From Rhizobium sp. R711 (GTDB lineage Bacteria; Pseudomonadota; Alphaproteobacteria; Rhizobiales; Rhizobiaceae): 64,000 nt of DNA. Under the pieces are notes generated by a model that did no database searches, was not told where the DNA came from, and saw nothing but the letters and a program-made list of their open reading frames with translations. The position numbers and the translations under genes are program-made. The DNA lies in NCBI RefSeq assembly GCF_002211365.1, contig NZ_LOKZ01000017.1, forward strand, positions 1-64,000. Reading direction: 5' to 3'. Shown here piece after piece: positions 1 through 8,829 of this stretch (its first letter is position 1; every line of letters starts with the position of its first letter).

Positions 1-96
1 GGCGGGTTCGTTTCGCTGAGCGACCGGCGCCTGCGGGTCGGCGCGCCGAGCCGCAGGGCAAAGCCGGCGCGCCCGGCCCTGGAGCCGGCGGAATGA
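1..96 (+). CDS. ccmF: CcmF/CycK cytochrome c haem lyase subunit, C-terminal end (partial)
   Basis: The frame entering from the left edge encodes about 31 residues and ends with TGA at 94-96. It contains [13 protein letters not shown], which resembles the conserved C-terminal tail of CcmF, a multi-pass inner-membrane protein of system I cytochrome c maturation. The stop overlaps the ATG of ccmH in an ATGA arrangement. That is the usual coupling in rhizobial cycHJKL/ccm operons, and the gene to the right supports the call. The rest of the gene lies outside the window. Confidence 0.75.
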   Translation, partial: GGFVSLSDRRLRVGAPSRRAKPARPALEPAE

Positions 97-548
97 TCCG
101 GCGCCTCCTCGTCGTCCTGGCGGTCGTTTTCTCGACAGCCCCGGCCTTTGCCGTCAATCCGGATGAGGTTCTGGCCGATCCTGGGCTCGAGGCGCGGGCC
201 CGGGCGATCTCCGCGGAGCTGCGCTGCATGGTCTGCCAGAACCAGTCCATCGACGATTCCAATGCCGAGCTCGCAAAGGACTTGCGCTTGCTGGTGCGCG
301 AGCGGCTCACCGATGGCGACACCGATGCGCAGGTGATGAACTACATCGTCTCGCGATACGGCGAGTTCGTCTTGCTGAAGCCGCGCTTTGAAACGAAGAC
401 GATCCTTCTGTGGGGCGCGCCGCTCCTGCTGGTTGTTGCAGGCGGCCTGTCGCTGATCGTCTTCGCGCGGAAAAGGGCGGGCCGTCCGACCGGCTCCAAG
501 CTGACCGCCGAAGAACAGGCGCGCTTGAGCGAATTGCTCGACGAGTGA
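93..548 (+). CDS. ccmH: Cytochrome c-type biogenesis protein CcmH (CycL)
   Basis: This is a 151-residue periplasmic thiol-oxidoreductase subunit of system I cytochrome c maturation; it keeps the CXXCH motif of apocytochrome c reduced for haem attachment. A signal peptide covers about residues 1-20. The diagnostic LRCMVCQN motif, with the redox CxxC pair, is at residues 43-50, and one C-terminal membrane anchor covers about 103-125. The length fits the single-domain alphaproteobacterial CcmH/CycL. The start overlaps the ccmF stop (ATGA), so translation is probably coupled. It is the last gene of the ccm operon here; the next gene is on the other strand, two bases past the stop. Confidence 0.93.
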   Translation: MIRRLLVVLAVVFSTAPAFAVNPDEVLADPGLEARARAISAELRCMVCQNQSIDDSNAELAKDLRLLVRERLTDGDTDAQVMNYIVSRYGEFVLLKPRFETKTILLWGAPLLLVVAGGLSLIVFARKRAGRPTGSKLTAEEQARLSELLDE

Positions 549-549
549 C

Positions 550-1728
550 CTACGACCGTCTGCGGAGGCGGCCTCGCACGACGGACGCGACAAGCACCGC
601 AGTGAATGCGAGCACCACGCCACCGGCCGCGATCGGTCCTGCCGATGGCGAATAGACGTCCATCACCGCACCCACCGAGGATGAGCCCACCGCGCTGCCG
701 GCGGCGTAGGCACGGGCGAAGGCCGCACTTCCCGCGACAAGCGTATCGCCGGCGTAGCGTTCCCCGAGGATCGTCAAAGCGCAGGTGTATAGCGAAAAGC
801 TCGCCGCGCCCATGATGCCGAACATCACGAGAATTGCCGCCTGCGACTCAAGAAATGGGATCGCAATGAAGCTCAGTCCGGCAAGGAGGCCGGAGCAGAT
901 GGCGACGCCGAAACGCGAGGTCTTGTCAAGAAGCCAGCCGACAACCGGCTGGGCAAGCGCCGTCGGTAGCGCGAGCACTGTAACGCTGATGGCGGTGAAC
1001 GCTTCGGAGTAACCGAGCCGGACGAAATAGACCGGCATCGCCGAGATGGCGGCAATGTCAGCAAATGCAAATGCGACTACCATGCAGATCAGCATCGGCG
1101 CGCTTCTGACAAACTTGAAGAGCGCGCCCGATGCGGCTTGCTCGGGAAGCGTCCGTGCTCGCCGGGTAAGGATGACCGTCAGGAAGGCGACGCAGGCGAC
1201 GTAGACCGCAAGCAACGCGAAGGCAAAGCCTTGCTCGGTGCCGAAGATCGGAATCACGAGCGGGCCAGCGGCAAAGCCACCGCACATACCAGCCCCATAG
1301 AGACCGGAGACGCGTCCGCGCAGGCGATCCGGGCACGCGGTATTGAGCCAGGCTTCGCTCAACATGAAGATCAGGCTGACGAAGAAACCGAGGCAAAAGC
1401 GGGCGACGCACCACACCCAGAAAATGTCGAACGTCGCGAAGGTGGAAAGGCTGACCGCGCAGCCGATCAACCCGGCAACGATCAGGCGGTCGCCCCGCAC
1501 TTTGCGTGATAGCCACGTCACAGCGAATGTCGCGACAGCAAGGCCTGCCGCAAAGCAGCCGGCATTGAAGCCGATAAGACTCGGCGAAATATTGCGATGC
1601 TCGAGAACGAGAGAAATTAGCGGGTAGGTCAGTCCCTGCGCAACAGCGAAGGCGGTGACACCGAAGATGACGGCGGCAAGCGCTGCAGTATCAGGCGCAA
1701 AATCCTCCCCCGTGACCACATGGGCCAT
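550..1728 (-). CDS. MFS transporter (YcaD-like)
   Basis: A 392-residue major facilitator superfamily protein of the inner membrane with about twelve hydrophobic segments. The loop after the second segment has the charged pattern SRKVRGDRL, and a later loop reads CPDRLRGRVSG, both typical of MFS proteins. The overall look is that of the YcaD-like family; the substrate is unknown. The start ATG at 1728 is preceded by a very strong Shine-Dalgarno (GGAGGAGGAT). That sequence is the 3' arm of a perfect 10-bp hairpin (separate entry), so translation initiation may be controlled. The gene converges on ccmH. Confidence 0.85.
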   Translation of the reverse strand: MAHVVTGEDFAPDTAALAAVIFGVTAFAVAQGLTYPLISLVLEHRNISPSLIGFNAGCFAAGLAVATFAVTWLSRKVRGDRLIVAGLIGCAVSLSTFATFDIFWVWCVARFCLGFFVSLIFMLSEAWLNTACPDRLRGRVSGLYGAGMCGGFAAGPLVIPIFGTEQGFAFALLAVYVACVAFLTVILTRRARTLPEQAASGALFKFVRSAPMLICMVVAFAFADIAAISAMPVYFVRLGYSEAFTAISVTVLALPTALAQPVVGWLLDKTSRFGVAICSGLLAGLSFIAIPFLESQAAILVMFGIMGAASFSLYTCALTILGERYAGDTLVAGSAAFARAYAAGSAVGSSSVGAVMDVYSPSAGPIAAGGVVLAFTAVLVASVVRGRLRRRS

Positions 1729-1734
1729 TGTCTC

Positions 1735-1761
1735 ATCCTCCTCCGGCGTGAGGAGGAGGAT
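1735..1761 (-). promoter_or_regulatory. Leader hairpin burying the Shine-Dalgarno of the MFS gene
   Basis: In the mRNA sense, ATCCTCCTCC (1761-1752) pairs perfectly with GGAGGAGGAT (1744-1735) across a 7-nt loop. The 3' arm is the ribosome-binding site, and the ATG starts six bases after it. The whole Shine-Dalgarno would be double-stranded when the hairpin forms. Seen directly in the sequence; a regulatory role is inferred. Confidence 0.55.
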
Positions 1762-1943
1762 TATCGACTTCTCGCGCTCTAGTCGAGGAGTTTGCTCCTC
1801 AGATTGCAGCGGTCGTATCGCACATTACGAATTTTTCATCGCTCGGACAGTTCGCAGTAAGGTGTGCCGTCCTATATCTTCCTTCATCAACCGATCCGGT
1901 CATCCTGATCCTGTAGATGTTGAAGTCAAAGAAGGTGCCACTC

Positions 1944-3506
1944 ATGTTCAAGAATATCAAAGCTCCGTCGCTCACTACCGCGCTGAAGGCTTCGACCGTC
2001 GCCGGTCTTGCCGCTGCGGTGCTTTCGACCGGTATTCCCCTCGAAATCACGCGTTCCTATGCTGAAGCCGTAAAGGTTCAGGCGCCCTCCGTTCCGAGCT
2101 TCGCGAATGTTGTCGATGCCGTTTCGCCGGCAGTCGTTTCCGTGCGTGTTGAAAATCGCGTCAACCCAGTATCCGACGATGAGGGCAATGGTTTTGCCTT
2201 CGACTTCAATGGCCGCGGCTTCGACGATCTTCCGGATGCCCTGAAGCCGTTCTTCCGTCAGTTCGGCGAGCAGGGTCCGCAGGGCCGCCGCGGTCCGCAG
2301 GGACATCATGGCCCGCAGGATGGCAAGGGTCGTCTGCGTCCGGTTGCACAGGGCTCTGGCTTCTTCATTTCCGAGGACGGCTACATCGTCACCAACAACC
2401 ACGTCGTTTCCGATGGCGCAGCATTCGTTGCAGTGATGAACGATGGTACCGAACTCGATGCCAAGCTGATCGGCAAGGATCCGCGTACGGACCTCGCTGT
2501 CCTCAAGGTCGATGGCAAGGGCCGCAAGTTCGCCTACGTCAACTGGGCCGATGACAACAATGTTCGCGTCGGCGACTGGGTCGTCGCGGTCGGTAACCCC
2601 TTCGGTCTCGGTGGTACGGTGACTGCCGGTATCGTCTCGGCTCGTGGTCGCGACATCGGCTCTGGTCCGTATGACGATTATCTGCAGGTTGATGCTGCGG
2701 TGAACCGCGGTAACTCCGGTGGTCCGACCTTCAATCTTAATGGCGAAGTCGTTGGCATCAACACCGCGATCTTCTCTCCGTCCGGTGGCAGTGTAGGTAT
2801 TGCGTTCGCCATCCCGGCGTCCACTGCCAAGGATGTCGTTGCCGACCTGATGAAGGACGGCCAGGTGTCCCGCGGCTACCTGGGTGTCCAGATCCAGCCG
2901 GTTACCAAGGACATTGCTGACTCACTTGGCCTTTCCGAGGCAAGCGGCGCGTTGGTCGTCTCCGCTCAGCCGGGAACGCCCGGTGAGAAGGCCGGTATGA
3001 AGGCAGGTGATGTCGTGACTGCGGTCAACGGCGAAACCGTCAAGGATGCCCGCGATCTGAGCCGTCGTATCGGCGCCATGACGCCGGGCAAGAAGGTCGA
3101 GCTCTCCGTTTGGCGCTCTGGCAAGGCTCAGTCTCTGACGGTCGAACTCGGAACGCTGCCTGCTGAACAGAAGGATGCTTCCGCTGATGACGGCGATCAG
3201 GCACCGGAAAGCCAGGCTCCCGCTTCGGAAAAGGCGCTGGCCGATCTCGGCCTGACGGTTGGTCCGGCTGAGGATGGCAAGGGCCTGCAGATCACGGGTA
3301 TCGACCCGAACTCCGACGCGGCCGACAAGGGCATCAAGGAAGGCGAGAAGATCACCTCGGTCAACAACCAGGAAGTCTCCAATGCCGACGATGTCGTCAA
3401 GGTCCTGAACCAGGCGAAGAAGGATGGGCGCACCCGCGCGCTGTTCCAGATCCAGTCGAAGGACGGCAGCCGCTTCGTCGCCCTTCCGATCAACGGCCAG
3501 GGCTAA
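1944..3506 (+). CDS. degP: DegP/HtrA-family periplasmic serine endoprotease
   Basis: A periplasmic serine protease/chaperone for misfolded envelope proteins, 520 residues from the chosen start. The N-terminus carries a signal or anchor segment (about 12-40). The trypsin-like triad is complete: His153 in TNNHVV, Asp183 in DPRTDLAVLKV, Ser258 in NRGNSGGP. Two PDZ domains follow at about 310-400 and 430-510. A short low-complexity Gly-Pro-Gln stretch (about 110-127) sits in the N-terminal loop region. ATG 1944 was chosen over ATG 1917 because GAAGG lies eight bases upstream of it. A strong terminator follows, then a two-component pair in the same direction, so it may serve envelope stress together with that pair. 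Confidence 0.93.
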   Translation: MFKNIKAPSLTTALKASTVAGLAAAVLSTGIPLEITRSYAEAVKVQAPSVPSFANVVDAVSPAVVSVRVENRVNPVSDDEGNGFAFDFNGRGFDDLPDALKPFFRQFGEQGPQGRRGPQGHHGPQDGKGRLRPVAQGSGFFISEDGYIVTNNHVVSDGAAFVAVMNDGTELDAKLIGKDPRTDLAVLKVDGKGRKFAYVNWADDNNVRVGDWVVAVGNPFGLGGTVTAGIVSARGRDIGSGPYDDYLQVDAAVNRGNSGGPTFNLNGEVVGINTAIFSPSGGSVGIAFAIPASTAKDVVADLMKDGQVSRGYLGVQIQPVTKDIADSLGLSEASGALVVSAQPGTPGEKAGMKAGDVVTAVNGETVKDARDLSRRIGAMTPGKKVELSVWRSGKAQSLTVELGTLPAEQKDASADDGDQAPESQAPASEKALADLGLTVGPAEDGKGLQITGIDPNSDAADKGIKEGEKITSVNNQEVSNADDVVKVLNQAKKDGRTRALFQIQSKDGSRFVALPINGQG

Positions 3507-3528
3507 TCATCCCGACCCTGACAGGATG

Positions 3529-3559
3529 GGAGTCGCGCCTTACCGGCGCGGCTCCTTTT
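3529..3559 (+). terminator. Rho-independent terminator after degP
   Basis: An 11-bp stem (arms 3529-3539 and 3545-3555, one G-U pair, 5-nt loop) is followed directly by TTTT. It separates degP from the response regulator gene. Confidence 0.85.
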
Positions 3560-3584
3560 CGCCAATATCCATAGGGTGAATGCA

Positions 3585-4331
3585 ATGACCTCTGTGCAGC
3601 AGGAAGAAGGTTTAAGCCTTGCCGAAACGCAACCGGCAAGTAATGTCGGCCGCATGAAGATTCTCATCATCGAAGACGATCTGGAAGCAGCGGTCTACCT
3701 CACCAAGGCCTTTCGTGAGGCGGGCATCGTGGCGGATCACGCGAGCGACGGCGAAAGCGGCCTCTTCATGGGCTCGGAAAACACCTACGACGTGATCGTT
3801 ATCGATCGCATGTTGCCGCGCCGCGATGGTCTGTCCGTTATCAGCGAACTGCGCCGCAAGGGAATTCACACGCCCGTGCTCATTCTCTCCGCGCTCGGTC
3901 AGGTGGATGATCGCGTAACCGGCCTCAGGGCAGGCGGCGACGACTACCTCCCGAAGCCTTACGCATTCAGTGAGCTTCTTGCCCGCGTCGAGGTGCTGGG
4001 TCGCCGCAAGGGCACGCCGGATCAGGACGTCGTTTATCGCGTCGGCGACCTTGAACTCGACAGGCTTGCGCATGAGGTTCGCCGCGGCGGCAAGGAAATA
4101 CCGCTGCAACCGCGCGAATTCCGCCTCCTCGAATATTTGATGAAGAACGCCGGTCAGGTCGTGACCCGCACGATGCTTCTCGAGAACGTCTGGGATTACC
4201 ACTTCGATCCGCAGACCAACGTCATCGACGTTCACGTGTCCCGGCTGCGGTCGAAGATCGAGAAGGACTTCAGCCAGCCGCTTCTCAAGACCATTCGCGG
4301 CGCGGGGTATATGATCAAGGACGAGGGATGA
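3585..4331 (+). CDS. OmpR/PhoB-family response regulator
   Basis: A cytoplasmic DNA-binding response regulator. The receiver domain (about 24-140) has the acidic pair in IIEDD, the phospho-acceptor Asp74 in IVIDRMLP, and Lys124 in LPKPYAF. A winged-helix Trans_reg_C domain (about 155-245) contains PLQPREFRLLEYL and RGAGYMI. Possible starts are GTG 3576, ATG 3585 and ATG 3654. ATG 3585 has AGGGTG at a suitable distance; ATG 3654 would give the minimal family form beginning MKILIIEDD. The stop overlaps the kinase start (ATGA), so the two form one operon. Confidence 0.92.
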   Translation: MTSVQQEEGLSLAETQPASNVGRMKILIIEDDLEAAVYLTKAFREAGIVADHASDGESGLFMGSENTYDVIVIDRMLPRRDGLSVISELRRKGIHTPVLILSALGQVDDRVTGLRAGGDDYLPKPYAFSELLARVEVLGRRKGTPDQDVVYRVGDLELDRLAHEVRRGGKEIPLQPREFRLLEYLMKNAGQVVTRTMLLENVWDYHFDPQTNVIDVHVSRLRSKIEKDFSQPLLKTIRGAGYMIKDEG

Positions 4332-5731
4332 ACCGTTTCTGGTTTCTCTTCAAGTCCACGGCGGTCCGCCTTTCGGCACTTTATATCCTGCTCTTCGCCA
4401 TCTGCGCCGCGACTCTGGTCTTCTATGTAACGGCGATGTCCGAGCGGCTTCTGACCAACCAGATCCGCGAGGCTGTGCAGCAGGAAGTGGATCAGGTCCA
4501 GCGCGCTTACGATACCGGCGGCATGAACCTCCTCCTGCGGACAATGGAACGCCGCGCGCGCCAGCCGGGCGCCAATCTCTACATCATTGCCGGTCCCTCG
4601 GGCGATATTCTCGCCGGCAACGTCGCATCCGTGCAGCCTGGTGTACTCGATGAAGAGGGGTGGACCTCCTTGCCCTTCATGTATCAGCGCTATGCGGAAA
4701 GCGGCCTCAGCCGCCGGCATATGGCCGTTGCCAATGTCTTCGTCTTGGACAATGGGTTGCGTCTGCTGATCGGCCGCGACCTCGGTGAGCCCGAAGCCTT
4801 CCGCGGACTGGTCCGGCAGGCGCTGATGATCGCTCTGGCAATCATGGGTCTCGGGGCGATCATCATCTGGTTCGGTATCGGTCGAAACGCCCTGAAGCGC
4901 ATCGACCGCATGTCGGATGCCAGCAAGAAGATCATGGCCGGTGATCTATCACAGCGTCTTCCTGTCGGGGGCTCGGGCGACGAGTTCGATCGCCTTTCGG
5001 TGTCGCTCAATACGATGCTCGGTCGGATAGAGAAGCTGAACGAGGGCTTGCGGCAGGTTTCCGACAACATTGCGCATGACCTGAAGACGCCGCTGACCCG
5101 GTTGCGCAACAAGGCCGCCGATGCACTGGACACCACGGACGGCGAGGTGCGGCGCAGTGCGCTTGAGGGGATCATCTCCGAGTCCGATCAATTGATACGT
5201 ACGTTCAACGCCCTGCTGATGATTTCGCGGGTAGAGGCGGGATCGGTCGCTGCCGAGATGTCACTGGTGGACCTCTCGGCTATCGTCGCCGACAGCGTGG
5301 AACTCTATGAGCCCGTCGCTGACGAAGCGGGGCTGGCCCTTACGTCGTCGATCGAGCCTGACATCGACGTGCAGGGCAACCGCGAACTGATCGGCCAGGC
5401 GATTTTCAATCTCATCGACAATGCAATCAAGTATTCCTCGGATGCGGATGGACACGGCGACATAGCACTCACGTTGCTTCGCCGTCCTGACGGCATTTGC
5501 CTTTCCGTTGCCGATCGTGGACCGGGTATCCCGGCCGAGAAGCGGGAAGATGTGCTTAAACGTTTCGTGCGGCTGGATGAAAGCCGATCAAAGCCCGGCA
5601 CTGGCCTTGGCCTCTCCCTAGTCGAGGCGGTGATGGAATTGCACGGTGGGAAGCTGGAGCTTTCCGATACCGATCCGCAAAACCAGGAGAAGCGAGGTCT
5701 TATCGTCAGCATGATCTTTCCGGCGAAATAG
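4328..5731 (+). CDS. Sensor histidine kinase (HAMP, HisKA, HATPase)
   Basis: A 467-residue inner-membrane sensor kinase, presumed partner of the overlapping upstream response regulator. Two membrane helices (about 14-35 and 160-185) flank a periplasmic domain of roughly 125 residues. A HAMP linker follows, then HisKA with the phospho-accepting His near residue 250 in DNIAHDLKTPLTRLRN. The HATPase domain shows the N box NLIDNAIKYS, the G1 box DRGPGIP and the G2 box GTGLGLSL. The signal is unknown. Proximity to degP suggests envelope sensing, which is inference only. Confidence 0.92.
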   Translation: MNRFWFLFKSTAVRLSALYILLFAICAATLVFYVTAMSERLLTNQIREAVQQEVDQVQRAYDTGGMNLLLRTMERRARQPGANLYIIAGPSGDILAGNVASVQPGVLDEEGWTSLPFMYQRYAESGLSRRHMAVANVFVLDNGLRLLIGRDLGEPEAFRGLVRQALMIALAIMGLGAIIIWFGIGRNALKRIDRMSDASKKIMAGDLSQRLPVGGSGDEFDRLSVSLNTMLGRIEKLNEGLRQVSDNIAHDLKTPLTRLRNKAADALDTTDGEVRRSALEGIISESDQLIRTFNALLMISRVEAGSVAAEMSLVDLSAIVADSVELYEPVADEAGLALTSSIEPDIDVQGNRELIGQAIFNLIDNAIKYSSDADGHGDIALTLLRRPDGICLSVADRGPGIPAEKREDVLKRFVRLDESRSKPGTGLGLSLVEAVMELHGGKLELSDTDPQNQEKRGLIVSMIFPAK

Positions 5732-5868
5732 CGCCTCGCGAGCACGGTTGCTGCGGATCGAATTCGATGTTGGCCATCGCCGCCGTAGACCCTACCTTAG
5801 ATCGTAGTTGCCGGAAGCTGCTATGATTCTCCCCGGCGGTTCTCGGTTCTGTTCGCCAGGGAGGGTGC

Positions 5869-8829
5869 ATGCTGACGAGTTCGAGGCATAGCCTTGTGGA
5901 AGTAACCGAAGGGTTGCTGAAGCCGCTGAACAAGAGCGAGCTGAAGCTTGCCCAAACGGACCTCCAGAAGATCGGCAAAAGCGAGCCGGCCGTGGCGGAG
6001 ATGCTCAAGGCGGAAGGCGCACTTCGCGACTTCGTCACCGCCGCGCTGACCCTGTCCCCTTTTCTACGTGACATTGCGAACATCGATGCGGCAATACTCG
6101 CAACAGCGATTTCAGAGCCGCTGGAGCCGCGCATAGAGGCCCTTATCGCAGAAGCGCGCGCATGCTGGAAACCGGCAGCAGGTGGCGAGGCGCCGCGGAG
6201 TGAAGCCGAAGTCATGAGCCATCTGCGCATCATCAAGCGCAAGGTCGCCTTTCTTGTCGCCCTCGCAGATCTCGCCCGCGTGTTCGACGGCCGCGTGACG
6301 ACCGCCTGGCTGAGCCGGTTGGCGGAAGCGTCTGTCGGGGCGGCGATCGATCACCTCCTGCTCGCGGCTCACGATGGGCGTAAGGTAACGCTGAAGAACG
6401 TGGCAGCTCCGAGCGAGGGCTCAGGGCTGATCGTCCTCGGCATGGGCAAGCTTGGTGCCTCCGAGCTCAACTACTCATCGGATATCGATCTTGTCGTGTT
6501 CTTCGATGAGCAGGCCGGGATCGTCGCGGATCCCGACAACGCGATCGAGATCTTCCCGCGGGTGATGCGGCGACTCGTACGGATCATGCAGGAGCGGACG
6601 GCGGATGGATACGTCTTCCGCACCGACTTGCGGCTGCGACCCGACCCGGGATCAACTCCGCTTGCGATCCCCGTCGACGCGGCGATGATCTACTATGAGG
6701 GTAGGGGGCAAAATTGGGAGCGTGCTGCCTTCATCAAGGCGCGTGCGGTCGCTGGCGATATCCAGGCTGGCGAACAGTTCCTGCGCGGGCTCGTTCCTTT
6801 CGTTTTCCGCAAGTATCTCGACTACGCGGCCATCGCCGACATTCATTCCATCAAGCGGCAGATCCATGCTCACAAGGGGCATGGCGCGATCGCAGTGAAA
6901 GGTCATAACGTAAAGCTTGGCCGCGGCGGCATCCGTGAGATCGAGTTCTTCGCGCAGACGCAGCAGCTGATCGCCGGCGGCCGGATGCCAGCACTTCGTT
7001 GCCGCGGCACCGAAGAGACGCTGGGGGAGTTGACAAAGGCGAAATGGATCGACGAGGAGACCCGCGACGAGCTGACCGAGGCTTATTGGTTTCTTCGTGA
7101 CGTCGAGCATCGCATTCAAATGGTGCACGATGAGCAAACGCATCTTCTTCCGGAGACAGAAACCGACCTGAAGCGCATCGCTTTCATGATGGGCTTCGAC
7201 GACACACCGAGTTTTGCCACGCGGCTGGTCGAGGTCTTCAAGACGGTCGAGCGGCGCTATGCCCGCCTGTTCGAACAGGAAACCAAGCTCTCGACGGGAA
7301 CGGGCAATTTGGTTTTCACCGGTCAGGGGGATGATCCCGATACGTTGAACACGCTGCGTAAGCTCGGCTTCGAGCGGCCCTCCGATATCTCGCGCGTCAT
7401 CCGCACCTGGCACTACGGTCGCTACAAGGCGACGCAGTCGGTGGAGGCACGCGAGCGCCTGACGGAGTTGACGCCGGAATTGCTGCGCGTGTTCGGTGAG
7501 AGCAAGCGCGCCGATGAAGCGATTCTGCGCTTCGATAGCTTTCTCTCGGGCCTGCCTGCCGGCATTCAGTTGTTTTCGCTTCTCGGCAGCAACCCCGCGC
7601 TCTTATCGCTCATCGTCAACATCATGTCGTCGGCTCCGAAGCTTGCAGAGGTAATTGCCGCCAAACCGCATGTCTTCGACGGCATGCTCGATCCCGGGCT
7701 GATGGCGGAATTGCCGACGCGCGCCTATCTCGCCGAGCGCATCCGCGGCTTTCTGGCGCCTGCGCGGTACTATGAGGAGGTGCTCGATCGACTGCGCATC
7801 TTCGCCGACGAACAGCGCTTCCTCATTGGCATCCGGCTGTTAACCGGCGCAATCCGGGGCGCCATGGCCGGCCGCGCTTTCACGCATCTGGCCGATCTCG
7901 TCATCGACGCAGCGCTCGATGCCGTCATGAAGGAGATCAGGACGGCACATGGCGATTTTCCGGGTGGCCGCGTGGCTGTCGTTGGCATGGGCAAGCTCGG
8001 GAGCTTCGAACTCACCGCCGGCTCCGACATCGATATCATCCTGGTTTACGACTACGACGATGAAGCTGCCGAATCCTCGGGCCCCAAGCCTCTCGACGCG
8101 ACGCGCTATTTCACCCGCATCACGCAGCGACTGATCTCGGCGCTCTCTGCGCCGATGGCCGAGGGTGTGCTCTATGAGGTCGACATGCGCCTCCGGCCGT
8201 CTGGAAACAAGGGGCCGGTCGCTACTCGCATCAAGTCCTTCGAAAAATATCAGCGGGAAGAGGCTTGGACCTGGGAGCACATGGCGCTCACGCGTGCCCG
8301 CCTCGTGTGTGGCGACAAAGAACTGATCAGGGAGGCCGAGCGAATAATCGCCGACGTGCTCCTTTCGAAGACCGATGCAGAGAAGATCGCCAAGGACGTG
8401 TCGGAGATGCGAGCCTTGATCGAGCAAGAAAAGCCGCCGGCCAGTATCTGGGACCTGAAGCTCATTCCGGGCGGGCAGATCGATATCGAATTCATCGCGC
8501 AGTATCTGCGGCTAGTGGCCTCCACGAAAGGCCTGTTCATCGAGGAGGACGATTTCAATACGGCGGGGCAGGTGAAGCTCGTCGGCGTGGAATTGATGGA
8601 CCGCGATGACATGGAACTCTGCCTTGCGGCGCTGTCGCTCTATACTGACATTTCGCAGCTCATCCGGCTCTGCATCGACGGTCTGTTCGATCCGAAGGAA
8701 GCGCCGGCGGGCCTGACCGATCTCGTTTCCCGTGCAGGCGACTGCCCTGACATCAAGACGCTTGAGGGAGAGATCAAACGGCTTTCGAAAGCCGTCAGGC
8801 AAATATTCCAGACCGTGGTGAGATCTTAG
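5869..8829 (+). CDS. glnE: Bifunctional glutamine synthetase adenylyltransferase/deadenylylase
   Basis: GlnE adds AMP to or removes AMP from glutamine synthetase in response to glutamine and PII state, tuning ammonia assimilation. The 986 residues hold the two expected nucleotidyltransferase domains. The N-terminal adenylyl-removing domain has GMGKLGASELNYSSDIDLV (about 190-209). The C-terminal adenylyl-transferase domain has GMGKLGSFELTAGSDIDII (about 705-725). Both keep the G-S-x-D-x-D metal-binding pattern. The length fits alphaproteobacterial GlnE. Its 3' end overlaps the convergent kinase gene by four bases. The 137-bp gap after the two-component kinase gene probably carries its promoter. 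Confidence 0.96.
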   Translation: MLTSSRHSLVEVTEGLLKPLNKSELKLAQTDLQKIGKSEPAVAEMLKAEGALRDFVTAALTLSPFLRDIANIDAAILATAISEPLEPRIEALIAEARACWKPAAGGEAPRSEAEVMSHLRIIKRKVAFLVALADLARVFDGRVTTAWLSRLAEASVGAAIDHLLLAAHDGRKVTLKNVAAPSEGSGLIVLGMGKLGASELNYSSDIDLVVFFDEQAGIVADPDNAIEIFPRVMRRLVRIMQERTADGYVFRTDLRLRPDPGSTPLAIPVDAAMIYYEGRGQNWERAAFIKARAVAGDIQAGEQFLRGLVPFVFRKYLDYAAIADIHSIKRQIHAHKGHGAIAVKGHNVKLGRGGIREIEFFAQTQQLIAGGRMPALRCRGTEETLGELTKAKWIDEETRDELTEAYWFLRDVEHRIQMVHDEQTHLLPETETDLKRIAFMMGFDDTPSFATRLVEVFKTVERRYARLFEQETKLSTGTGNLVFTGQGDDPDTLNTLRKLGFERPSDISRVIRTWHYGRYKATQSVEARERLTELTPELLRVFGESKRADEAILRFDSFLSGLPAGIQLFSLLGSNPALLSLIVNIMSSAPKLAEVIAAKPHVFDGMLDPGLMAELPTRAYLAERIRGFLAPARYYEEVLDRLRIFADEQRFLIGIRLLTGAIRGAMAGRAFTHLADLVIDAALDAVMKEIRTAHGDFPGGRVAVVGMGKLGSFELTAGSDIDIILVYDYDDEAAESSGPKPLDATRYFTRITQRLISALSAPMAEGVLYEVDMRLRPSGNKGPVATRIKSFEKYQREEAWTWEHMALTRARLVCGDKELIREAERIIADVLLSKTDAEKIAKDVSEMRALIEQEKPPASIWDLKLIPGGQIDIEFIAQYLRLVASTKGLFIEEDDFNTAGQVKLVGVELMDRDDMELCLAALSLYTDISQLIRLCIDGLFDPKEAPAGLTDLVSRAGDCPDIKTLEGEIKRLSKAVRQIFQTVVRS

